Positions 44,965 to 52,962 of a stretch of 64,000 bases of DNA are shown in pieces. The notes beneath the pieces were generated by a model, which made no database searches, was not told the DNA's origin, and saw only the letters and a list, made by a program, of their open reading frames with translations. Every line of letters starts with the position of its first letter. Positions within the stretch are counted from its first letter, which is position 1. The stretch comes from JAFEDN01 sp963844565. GTDB taxonomy: Bacteria; Pseudomonadota; Gammaproteobacteria; Coxiellales; Coxiellaceae. The position numbers and the translations under genes were made by a program. Location of the stretch: NCBI GenBank assembly GCA_963844565.1, contig CAWJON010000002.1, positions 248,001-312,000 of the forward strand, written 5' to 3'.

Positions 44965-45618
44965 TTATCCTCGCAATGAAAATTGTTTTTGTTTATACGC
45001 CGTTAACATTTCTTTCGTCTCTTTATTTAGCTGATCGGTTACCACTTTTTGAATAGTGCAAAATAACTTCCTACCGTTATTAGCTGAAAACTGAAGAGTA
45101 TTATCTAATACATACTTATTAATCTTATTAAATTTAAAGTCTACAGATTTTTCTTTATTTTCCAAAGCTTCAATTAGCTTAGAGCTGGCAGAGCTTTGTA
45201 ACCAGCTAGGCTTATATTCATTGAGAATAGCGTCGATCATCTTTTTTTTCCAATCTTCTTTATTATTGTTTTGAATATACGCCAGATCTTTAAAAAATTT
45301 TTTCTGTTCGTTTGAAGTCAGTGGGTTTTGAGTAGCGACATCGATAAACCCTTTGGCGCCTAAACCTAAACTTCCAAATAAACCTATGCCTGCACCACAG
45401 ACACCACTCACTGGCCCCACAACAAGGGCTGCACAAAAACCTTCCTTTTTAAGGCCATATCCCGCGCCGGCAAAAAAACCAATAATGCCACCTACGGCGC
45501 CGGCTAAAGGCGAACCTACGATACAAGCGACTCCTTTTGCAACCAGCAAACTGTTATGCAAATTCTTGCCATGTCTCTCAACAGTTTCTAATTCTTGAAT
45601 ATAATTAGCTTTTTTCAT
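44965..45618 (-). CDS. Hypothetical protein with glycine-zipper membrane segments
   Basis: 217 residues. Residues about 25-95 contain small-residue-rich hydrophobic segments: GVACIVGSPLAGAVGGIIGFFAGAG and ALVVGPVSGVCGAGIGLFGSLGLG, the GxxxG glycine-zipper type found in membrane-inserting or pore-like proteins. The remaining 120 residues are soluble, charged and helical. Ribosome site AGAGGG before ATG 45618. A large inverted repeat sits just upstream. Function unknown; membrane insertion, possibly into a host membrane, is a guess. Confidence 0.65.
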   Translation of the reverse strand: MKKANYIQELETVERHGKNLHNSLLVAKGVACIVGSPLAGAVGGIIGFFAGAGYGLKKEGFCAALVVGPVSGVCGAGIGLFGSLGLGAKGFIDVATQNPLTSNEQKKFFKDLAYIQNNNKEDWKKKMIDAILNEYKPSWLQSSASSKLIEALENKEKSVDFKFNKINKYVLDNTLQFSANNGRKLFCTIQKVVTDQLNKETKEMLTAYKQKQFSLRG

Positions 45619-45643
45619 TTTCTGACCCTCTGTTAAAAATATT

Positions 45644-45687
45644 AAACACTGTTCAATATTAGTTTAAATTTATATTGAACAGTGTTT
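45644..45687. promoter_or_regulatory. 16-bp perfect inverted repeat upstream of glycine-zipper gene
   Basis: AAACACTGTTCAATAT (45644-45659) and its exact complement (45672-45687) with a 12-base AT loop. The inner TTGAACAGTGTTT arm resembles TetR-type half-sites. It lies 25 bases before the minus-strand start, so operator or mRNA hairpin are both possible. Confidence 0.55.
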
Positions 45688-45870
45688 ATTATAATGAGCT
45701 AATATTAAGGTTTTCTTAAACTAATCCTGGCGCATGGAAAAATGTTGAGTGGTTTATTTAAAATTTAGATATAATAATTTATTCCCAGCAGCGCTCGGTT
45801 GGCGTGTGTGTTTTGAGTATCAAACGGTGAATATGAAACAGACTGTAGGCGTTAATTAAGTGAGTATTAA

Positions 45871-48036
45871 ATGAATATTGAGCAAATTTTGGCTGAAGAG
45901 GGCGGTTTAAAGGAAGTGCAAGTTAATGCGGTGATAAAACTGCTGGAGGAAGGCTGTACTGTGCCTTTTATTGCGCGCTACCGCAAAGAAGCTACCCGTG
46001 GTATGGATGATACCCAATTACGAAATTTAGTCGAACGGCTTCAGTACTTACGCGAGCTTGAAGATAGACGAGCCGTTATTATTAAATCGATTAGCGAGCA
46101 AGATAAACTGACTCCTCAATTGCAAACTCAATTATTATCTGTCAAAGATAAAACGAGTTTGGAAGATTTATACTTACCCTACAAACCTAAACGTCGTACT
46201 AAAGCGCAAATTGCGCGCGAAGCAGGTTTAGAACCTTTGGCCTTTGAGATATGGCGAAATCCAAAATTGCAACCCCTGATCATAGCTAAGGCTTATATTA
46301 ATCCTGAGAAAAATATTGATGATAGTGAATCAGCATTAGCGGGTGCGAAAGAAATTTTAATAGAAAAATTTTCTGAGCACGCTGAATTGCTCGCCGAATT
46401 ACGTCAATATTTCTGGCAATACGGTGTTTTAAGTAGTCAAGTGATAAAAGGTCAGACTGAAGTGGGCATTAAATTTTCTGATTATTTTGATTTTTCGCAG
46501 CTCATTCATAAAATTCCCTCACATCGAGCCTTAGCATTGTTGCGTGGCGAAAATCAAAAAATTCTTCGTTTAAAATTAACGCTTTCTGAATCAGTGCAAG
46601 AACAGCATTGTTATCAACTAATCTCGAAATATTTTAATATTGCACGCAACCATCAATCGGCGGATGAATGGTTATGGGAAATTGTTGAACGTGCCTGGAA
46701 AATAAAAATTCAACCCAAGTTGGAATTAGAATTATTGACTCAATTAAGATTGCGGGCCGAAGGAGAAGCAATCCGGGTTTTTAGAGATAATTTAAAGCAT
46801 TTATTAATGTCGGCTCCGGCGGGACAAAAAATAACCTTGGGTCTTGATCCCGGGTTTCGAACCGGTGTTAAAGTTGTGGTGGTTGATGGAACAGGAAAAC
46901 TACTCACGCACACCACTATCTTTCCTCATGCCCCTCGAGAAGAGTGGGAAGAATCATTAATTAAGTTAACCCAATTATGCAAAGCTTTTCACGTGGAATT
47001 AATCAGTATCGGTAATGGCACGGCTTCGCGTGAAACAGACCAGCTGGTTTTAGAATTAATCAAGCGTCATCCTGATTTAGACTTACAAAAAATGGTAGTG
47101 TCGGAAGCTGGTGCATCGGTGTATTCAGCATCGGCCCTAGCAGCACAGGAATTTCCAGAATTAGACGTTACTTATCGCGGGGCGGTATCCATTGCACGCA
47201 GGTTGCAAGATCCTTTGGCAGAATTAGTAAAAATTGATCCTAAATCGATAGGTGTAGGTCAATATCAACATGATGTGAACCAAGTGAAACTAGGTCATAG
47301 TTTGGCTGCCGTATTGGAGGATTGTGTGAATGCGGTTGGTGCTAATGTAAATAGTGCTTCAATTCCTTTGTTAAAAAGCATTTCTGGGTTAAATGAAACT
47401 GTTGCAAAACAAATTGTATTATACCGTGAGACGCATGGTCCATTTAAAAATCGTGCGCAAATCAAGAAAGTATCCCGGTTGGGTGAAAAAACTTATGAGC
47501 AGTCGATCGGTTTTTTGCGAATTCTTGATGGTGAAAATCCTTTAGATGCTTCTGCCGTACATCCAGAAAGTTATCCCTTGATAGATCAAATTATTCAATT
47601 GGTAAAACAACCTATCCGATCTATTATGGGTAATAATGAATTACTTAATTCCTTAAATCCGCAGCAATTTGTAAATCCTCAGTTTGGATTACCTACAATA
47701 AAAGATATTTTTTTGGAGCTAAAAAAACCAGGGCGCGATCCCCGTCCTGAATTTAAAGCGGTGCTTTTTAAAGAAGGAATTCATCATATAGAACAATTAA
47801 AACCTGGATTGGTTTTAGAAGGTGTGGTGACGAACGTTGCTAATTTTGGTGCTTTCGTAGATATTGGTGTTCATCAGGATGGGTTGGTGCATATTTCGCA
47901 AATTGCAAATCAATATGTGACAGATATCCATCAATTTATAAAAGTAGGTGATATTGTTAATGTTCAAGTTTTGGAAGTGGATTTACCTCGAAAGCGTATT
48001 CAATTAACCATGAAACTTGCCGCCAAAGAATCGTAA
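45871..48036 (+). CDS. tex: Tex-family RNA-binding transcription accessory protein
   Basis: 721 residues, slightly shorter than typical Tex (about 770). N-terminal Tex helical domain (EGCTVPFIARYRKEATRGMDDTQLR), YqgF/RNase-H-like domain from about residue 322 (TLGLDPGFRTGVKVVVVD), helix-hairpin-helix region around 490-560 (ISGLNETVAKQIVLYRETHGPFKNRAQI), and a C-terminal S1 domain about 645-717 (GVVTNVANFGAFVDIGVHQDGLVHISQ). It binds nucleic acid and affects transcription and virulence genes in relatives. Single gene. The C-terminus ends shortly after S1, explaining the shorter length. Confidence 0.96.
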   Translation: MNIEQILAEEGGLKEVQVNAVIKLLEEGCTVPFIARYRKEATRGMDDTQLRNLVERLQYLRELEDRRAVIIKSISEQDKLTPQLQTQLLSVKDKTSLEDLYLPYKPKRRTKAQIAREAGLEPLAFEIWRNPKLQPLIIAKAYINPEKNIDDSESALAGAKEILIEKFSEHAELLAELRQYFWQYGVLSSQVIKGQTEVGIKFSDYFDFSQLIHKIPSHRALALLRGENQKILRLKLTLSESVQEQHCYQLISKYFNIARNHQSADEWLWEIVERAWKIKIQPKLELELLTQLRLRAEGEAIRVFRDNLKHLLMSAPAGQKITLGLDPGFRTGVKVVVVDGTGKLLTHTTIFPHAPREEWEESLIKLTQLCKAFHVELISIGNGTASRETDQLVLELIKRHPDLDLQKMVVSEAGASVYSASALAAQEFPELDVTYRGAVSIARRLQDPLAELVKIDPKSIGVGQYQHDVNQVKLGHSLAAVLEDCVNAVGANVNSASIPLLKSISGLNETVAKQIVLYRETHGPFKNRAQIKKVSRLGEKTYEQSIGFLRILDGENPLDASAVHPESYPLIDQIIQLVKQPIRSIMGNNELLNSLNPQQFVNPQFGLPTIKDIFLELKKPGRDPRPEFKAVLFKEGIHHIEQLKPGLVLEGVVTNVANFGAFVDIGVHQDGLVHISQIANQYVTDIHQFIKVGDIVNVQVLEVDLPRKRIQLTMKLAAKES

Positions 48037-48078
48037 TGATATGTCTTCAGTAACTCACGCAGATATATTATTCATCTA

Positions 48079-48104
48079 AGTGTCAAATTGACCAGGTTGG
48101 CACT
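48079..48104. terminator. Hairpin between convergent tex and creatininase genes
   Basis: AGTGTCAA pairs with TTGGCACT (one G-U pair) over a 10-base loop. It is suitably placed between the two convergent stops but lacks a T-run. Tentative. Confidence 0.35.
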
Positions 48105-48105
48105 G

Positions 48106-48936
48106 TTAGTCTTTCATCATTTTCTGGTTATTTCGTTGTGTAGCTTTTTGAATAGCTTCGACGGTATTATGAACAATCATATCTACCCCTAATTTTCCGA
48201 GGTCAGCACTGGAGTGTGTTGGATCGCCATACACGCCATCGGTAGCGCCCGGTTTTTGGGAGCAGCCCTGAAGTAAATTCAAACGCACGTAGGAAGAATC
48301 AAGAGCCAGCATCAATGATGTATCAGCAAGTCCAGCATGAGTGCCAATTTCCATTGCTGAATAACCCTGTTTTTTTAATGCTTGAACGTATTGGTTTTGC
48401 GTTGATTCGTAGTATTCTGGTACCGCGTGCGCCCGCACGTCAGTCGTCGCCCATTTTTGGTTGAGACTATCAGCAACTTTTTTTACATCCGCTTTGTAGC
48501 CGCCATGATCAGTTAAAAAAACAATATCCAGAAATCCATGCAGTTTAAAACTAAGCGCGGCCGACTCAAGCATATTTTCAAAAGTATCGTCAGAAATGGT
48601 AATAGTGCCGGGAAAACGCATATGGGCGGTCGGAGGATTCATATTGCCTTCAGGTACATATGCAATCACGGGCGCCACCAATGCATTACCCAATGTTGAT
48701 GCGATTTTTTCGGATAAAATCTTTACTCGTCGGTTATGTTTTCCTAGAGCCATATAAGGACCACTTTGTTCAGTGCCGCCAATGGGAATAATGATGGTAG
48801 TTTTCCCTGATTTTATTTGATCCCTTAATTCCGTCCAGGTGAGATCTTCGAGAAATGTTGTTGCGGTAGGATTTGCTAGAACCGCTGACATTTGAAGGAT
48901 AAAAACAAACAGCATCCAAGAAAAAAATTTTTTCAT
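48106..48936 (-). CDS. Exported creatininase-family amidohydrolase
   Basis: 276 residues with a signal peptide (residues 1-21, MKKFFSWMLFVFILQMSAVLA). The creatininase fold is visible: IIIPIGGTEQSGPYMALGKH, PEGNMNPPTAHMRFPGTITI, FLTDHGGYKADVKK and MEIGTHAGLADTSLML. Classical members have Glu-x-His (EQHGxH) and Asp as metal ligands. Here the second ligand site reads E56-Q-S, and the later Asp position reads His67, so metal binding may be altered or done by other residues. Probably a periplasmic amidohydrolase of unknown substrate. Confidence 0.85.
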   Translation of the reverse strand: MKKFFSWMLFVFILQMSAVLANPTATTFLEDLTWTELRDQIKSGKTTIIIPIGGTEQSGPYMALGKHNRRVKILSEKIASTLGNALVAPVIAYVPEGNMNPPTAHMRFPGTITISDDTFENMLESAALSFKLHGFLDIVFLTDHGGYKADVKKVADSLNQKWATTDVRAHAVPEYYESTQNQYVQALKKQGYSAMEIGTHAGLADTSLMLALDSSYVRLNLLQGCSQKPGATDGVYGDPTHSSADLGKLGVDMIVHNTVEAIQKATQRNNQKMMKD

Positions 48937-49082
48937 AATTAAACATCGGGTTTGAAACTTGACACTGTCGATGAAATTCCGAGATCTGTCAAGGGGTATG
49001 ACCCAATGGTTCGTAATGTGTCATCTACTTCCCAACTGCGGTATAATGTTAATCGCAGGCTCAATTTTTAAAGAGAACAAGG

Positions 49083-50120
49083 ATGGCGATAAGAAGGTTA
49101 ATCATTTGTGCTGACGGCACCTGGAACGAACCCGAGCAAAACGACCTTGGCATGTCGAGTCCGACTAATATTTGCAAATTAGCAAAAGCAATTCAGCCTT
49201 TTGATAAAGATGGAGTAGCGCAAATCATATGCTACCACACTGGCGTTGGTGAACGTGGAGGCCTGAAAGATCATTTTTCCGGTGGCGCATTGGGTAGAGG
49301 CCTTTCCAAAAATATCATTGATCTTTATCTATTCTTAGTTCTCAATTATTTTCCAGGCGATGAACTTTATTTGTTTGGATTTAGCCGAGGTGCTTATACA
49401 GTCAGAAGTTTGGCTGGACTCATACGCAACACAGGCATTTTAAAATGTAATTATGCCGAAAAATATAAAGACGCTTATAAGCTCTATCAAAATCGCGATA
49501 AATTATCTCATCCACGATCAACATTAGCGGTTAACTTTCGTGCATTGTATTCGTGGCCGGATTTTAATATAAAATTTATTGGAGTTTGGGATACAGTCGG
49601 GGCTTTAGGTATTCCTTTTTCGGGGATACACTTAAAACGTTTTGAGTTTCACGATGTAGAGCTCAGCAGTCATGTAGACTATGCGTATCAGGCACTGGCT
49701 ATAGATGAAAAAAGAAAACCTTTTACACCATCTTTGTGGGAAAAACAGCCCACTTCTCCCAAAAGTCAAGTTCTCGAACAGGTATGGTTTCCTGGCGTTC
49801 ATTGCAATGTCGGGGGCGGCTATGAGGATTCAGGACTTTCAGATTGCGCATTAGAATGGATGTGGGGCAAAGCCGCAGCCTGCGGGCTCGAGCTAGATCC
49901 GAATCAAAAATCAACGCCCAATCTCAACGGTGCGCTACGAGATTCCATGATCTGGTATTATAAAATTTTAGGATCGAGAATACGTGTTCTGGGTGCGCAA
50001 TTACCCGAAAGTAATGAACAACTCGCCCATATTGCATTAGAACGTCAACGATTGGTGAAGGATTATCATCCAGAAAATATGTTGGATTTTTTAAAAAAAT
50101 ATCCTCAATTAATTGCATGA
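49083..50120 (+). CDS. DUF2235 (Tle1-like) alpha/beta hydrolase, putative phospholipase
   Basis: 345 residues. The opening RRLIICADGTWNEP and the nucleophile elbow GFSRGAYTVR (Ser101) are the DUF2235 signature, shared with type VI lipase effectors Tle1. Likely partners in the triad are Asp170 (GVWDTVGALG) and His240 (PGVHCNVGGGYEDSGL). No signal peptide. Followed 22 bases later by a TIGR01777 oxidoreductase gene, probably in one operon. A 51-base fragment resembling its residues 68-86 recurs at 51077-51127. No vgrG or other type VI gene lies nearby, so delivery is unknown. Confidence 0.88.
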   Translation: MAIRRLIICADGTWNEPEQNDLGMSSPTNICKLAKAIQPFDKDGVAQIICYHTGVGERGGLKDHFSGGALGRGLSKNIIDLYLFLVLNYFPGDELYLFGFSRGAYTVRSLAGLIRNTGILKCNYAEKYKDAYKLYQNRDKLSHPRSTLAVNFRALYSWPDFNIKFIGVWDTVGALGIPFSGIHLKRFEFHDVELSSHVDYAYQALAIDEKRKPFTPSLWEKQPTSPKSQVLEQVWFPGVHCNVGGGYEDSGLSDCALEWMWGKAAACGLELDPNQKSTPNLNGALRDSMIWYYKILGSRIRVLGAQLPESNEQLAHIALERQRLVKDYHPENMLDFLKKYPQLIA

Positions 50121-50142
50121 GGATTACGCGCAGGGAAAAAAA

Positions 50143-51072
50143 ATGAATATACTCATTGCCGGAGGCACCGGATTTATTGGTCAGTCTTTGATTCAGCATT
50201 TTTTATTGAATAAGCATCATATTTTTGTTTTGAGTAGAGATGTTCAAAAAGTGAAAAAAATTTTTGGTGAAGAAGTTCAAGCCATTACTTGGTCCGAGCT
50301 TTATCTCAACTTATTTAGAAAATTAGACTGGGTTATCAACTTATGTGGCGCCTCAATTGGTGAGAAAAGGTGGGATAGCAATCGAAAAAAAGAAATTTTG
50401 GATAGTAGAATTAATCCCACGCAAACGCTTTGCCATTTTTGCAGTCAACTTGGGGAAAATTCTCCACCGTTGTTAAATGCTAGTGCAGTGGGTATTTATA
50501 ATTTTGTGTCTTCATCCGAAGCAAAGCGTATTTTTTTTGATGAAAATAGCGTGATTGACTATGAAACAGCGCCGCATTTTTTAGCACAAGTCGCTAGAAA
50601 TTGGGAAAGAGAAACCTTTAGTGCACGAGAGGGAAAAGTCAGAGTCATTAATGCACGCTTTGGTGTGGTGTTAAATCCGCAAGGAGGCATGCTTAAGCAA
50701 CTTTTACCATTTTTCAAATTAGGTTTAGGTTTTAAAATAGGCAACGGACAGCAACCTTTTACATGGGTTAGCCTCAAGGATGTGATTCGCGCTATTCAAT
50801 TTATTATCGACACATCTCTTCTGAATAATGCGATTAATATTTTGTCGCCACAAGTGATCAGCCAAATCAAATTTGCTGATACATTAGCGGCAATATTACA
50901 TCGACCACGTTTTTTAGCTTTTCCCGAAAGGGCAATAAAATTATTGTTTGGGCAAATGGGTGAAGAATTGTTACTTTCAGGAACAGTAGCAAAGCCGACA
51001 AAACTTGTTTCACAGGGATTTGAATTTGCCGATCACGATATAAACGAAACTTTAAAAAAGTTACTTGTTTGA
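50143..51072 (+). CDS. TIGR01777-family NAD(P)-dependent epimerase/oxidoreductase
   Basis: 309 residues, atypical SDR. The N-terminal Rossmann motif GGTGFIG follows MNILIA; the conserved blocks WVINLCGASIGEKRW, NASAVGIY and RFGVVLNPQGGMLKQLLPFFKLGLG define the TIGR01777 group (YfcH-like). The start at 50143 is preferred: AGGGAAA precedes it, whereas the upstream Met at 50113 lies within the previous gene. The role is unknown; often linked with cell division or envelope genes in relatives. Confidence 0.9.
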   Translation: MNILIAGGTGFIGQSLIQHFLLNKHHIFVLSRDVQKVKKIFGEEVQAITWSELYLNLFRKLDWVINLCGASIGEKRWDSNRKKEILDSRINPTQTLCHFCSQLGENSPPLLNASAVGIYNFVSSSEAKRIFFDENSVIDYETAPHFLAQVARNWERETFSAREGKVRVINARFGVVLNPQGGMLKQLLPFFKLGLGFKIGNGQQPFTWVSLKDVIRAIQFIIDTSLLNNAINILSPQVISQIKFADTLAAILHRPRFLAFPERAIKLLFGQMGEELLLSGTVAKPTKLVSQGFEFADHDINETLKKLLV

Positions 51073-51076
51073 GTGT

Positions 51077-51127
51077 GCATTGGAGAGGGCTTTCCAAAAA
51101 TATCATTGATCTTTATCTTTTCTTAGT
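51077..51127 (+). pseudogene. Fragment duplicate of the DUF2235 gene
   Basis: This 51-base stretch matches 49287-49339, the GLSKNIIDLYLF coding region of the DUF2235 gene, with a 2-base gap and a few substitutions. It begins just after the stop of the oxidoreductase gene. It is a relic of a second gene copy or of a local duplication. Confidence 0.7.
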
Positions 51128-51225
51128 GCGTACTTAACCCTCAACTTAAGCTAGTATAGCGTACAGATATTTATTATAATATTAACATCCTGATAGGATT
51201 CTTTAATTTTATAAGGAGAATGTGA

Positions 51226-52698
51226 ATGAATATTCTATCTCAAAAAATTGAGCATATTGTAGTCTTAATGATGGAAAATCGTTCGTTTGATAGCATGCTT
51301 GGTGCATTATATCCGAGGAATCCATACTTTAATGGAATATCTGGCTTAGAAAGTAATCCTTTGCAGGGACAAGAGGATATTAAAGTCTGGTGTCAGGAAA
51401 ATCGTTTGGATAATTCATCGATGACCGTTCCGAATCCAGATCCAGGAGAATTATGGGAAGATATCAATATGCAACTGTTTGGACTCGATGCACAACCTAG
51501 CAATCAGTCACCGTCGATGAATGGATTTGTGAATAACTATTCACGTCAACAGCAAGAATCATCCAAAGAGTATTCACCTGCTGCGGTTATGCATTATTAT
51601 ACGCCTTCACAACTTCCAGTGATCAGTCAATTGGCGAAACAGTTCGCGGTGTGTGATCAATGGTTTGCTTCTGCGCCTTGTCAAACTTGGCCTAATCGTT
51701 TTTTTGTTCATACGGGCACAGCGCACGGTTATGAAAATAATTCACCGGTGCATTTTCCTTATTTGATGGACACGATTTTTAATCGCTTGCAAAGTGTCAA
51801 TAAAAGTTGGGGTATTTATTATCATGATTTTCCTCAATCTATCGCTTTAAGTAAATTATGGGATCATCTGGGCCATTTTCATCGCTTTGATGATTTTCAA
51901 AAACAGGCTGCGGAAGGCAATTTACCGGCTTATTCTTTTATTGAGCCGCGTTATTTTCCGGGACTCAATTTGCCTAATGATCAACATCCTCCGCATCATG
52001 TGGGTATTGGTGAACAACTGATTGCACAGGTTTACAACATCTTGCGTAGTGCGCCAACGTGGAAAAAAACTTTATTTATTTTGACTTATGATGAGCATGG
52101 CGGTTGTTATGATCATGCACCACCACCTGTAGCTGTGGCCCCTGATAGTTCCCATACCAAACCATTTTCTTTCGATCGTTATGGGATCAGAGTTCCAGCG
52201 GTTATTATTTCTCCTTATATAAGACCAGGAACTATTTTGCGAGTTGTACCCAATGGTGATCTTCCGCATATCGGCCCACCGTATCCATTTGATCACACCT
52301 CCGTCCTTGCCACAGTACGAAAATGCTTTAACTTAAAAGTGCCGCTTACTCACCGAGATGCAGTTGCTCCTGATTTGGAAACCTGTTTGAATTTAGAAAA
52401 TCCGGAGAATAATCCTTCCACCATTACGACGTTGCCCTATACAATTTCTTCCGCTGACCTGCAACAAGCGTTGGAAACACCTATGAATGGCATGCAAACG
52501 GCTATTCACCATATCGCAGCGCATCTACCAGCGCCAACTGAAGATATCGGTGATCATATTAGACAGGTGGTGAGTGGCATTAAAAAACCGCAGATACCGG
52601 CCCATCGTACAGCCGCTCAAGCCTTACCTTTTGTTAGAGCCCGATTAGAGACTTTTCTCAGCAAACAATTGTTACCTAAATCAGTGCCGATATCTTAG
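51226..52698 (+). CDS. Phosphoesterase-family protein (phospholipase C / acid phosphatase type)
   Basis: 490 residues of the PF04185-type phosphoesterase family. Conserved blocks: IVVLMMENRSFDSMLG (residues 12-26, Glu-Asn metal ligands), the WFASAPCQTWPNRFFVHTGT block and LTYDEHGGCYDHAPPP (Asp, Glu, His metal ligands) with DHTS later. Hydrolyses phosphodiester or phosphomonoester bonds of lipids in relatives (Plc, AcpA). There is no signal peptide, unusual for secreted PlcH-type enzymes; it may be secreted by another route or act in the cytosol. Ribosome site AAGGAG. It follows the DUF2235 hydrolase and oxidoreductase, making a small lipid-hydrolase cluster. Confidence 0.88.
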   Translation: MNILSQKIEHIVVLMMENRSFDSMLGALYPRNPYFNGISGLESNPLQGQEDIKVWCQENRLDNSSMTVPNPDPGELWEDINMQLFGLDAQPSNQSPSMNGFVNNYSRQQQESSKEYSPAAVMHYYTPSQLPVISQLAKQFAVCDQWFASAPCQTWPNRFFVHTGTAHGYENNSPVHFPYLMDTIFNRLQSVNKSWGIYYHDFPQSIALSKLWDHLGHFHRFDDFQKQAAEGNLPAYSFIEPRYFPGLNLPNDQHPPHHVGIGEQLIAQVYNILRSAPTWKKTLFILTYDEHGGCYDHAPPPVAVAPDSSHTKPFSFDRYGIRVPAVIISPYIRPGTILRVVPNGDLPHIGPPYPFDHTSVLATVRKCFNLKVPLTHRDAVAPDLETCLNLENPENNPSTITTLPYTISSADLQQALETPMNGMQTAIHHIAAHLPAPTEDIGDHIRQVVSGIKKPQIPAHRTAAQALPFVRARLETFLSKQLLPKSVPIS

Positions 52699-52962
52699 CG
52701 AGAGACCGGTGTCAGAGGCGATAAAAAAAATTAAAAATTGCATTAAGACAAGGGATTAACTTTAAAAAGCAGGGCATGTCAGACTAGATAGTATTTTGCA
52801 ATCTATTTGTGTCAGGCATGACGTGTTTTTTAAAGACAATGGTTTGAATTAAAGATATTTATAATAATGGTAAAAAGTTATTTAATATTATTAAAGGGAC
52901 TATTCTCAAAGAAACTACGGAAAGTCGTGCCTTCACAAGTTCTATATAATGAGGGCCTATCG

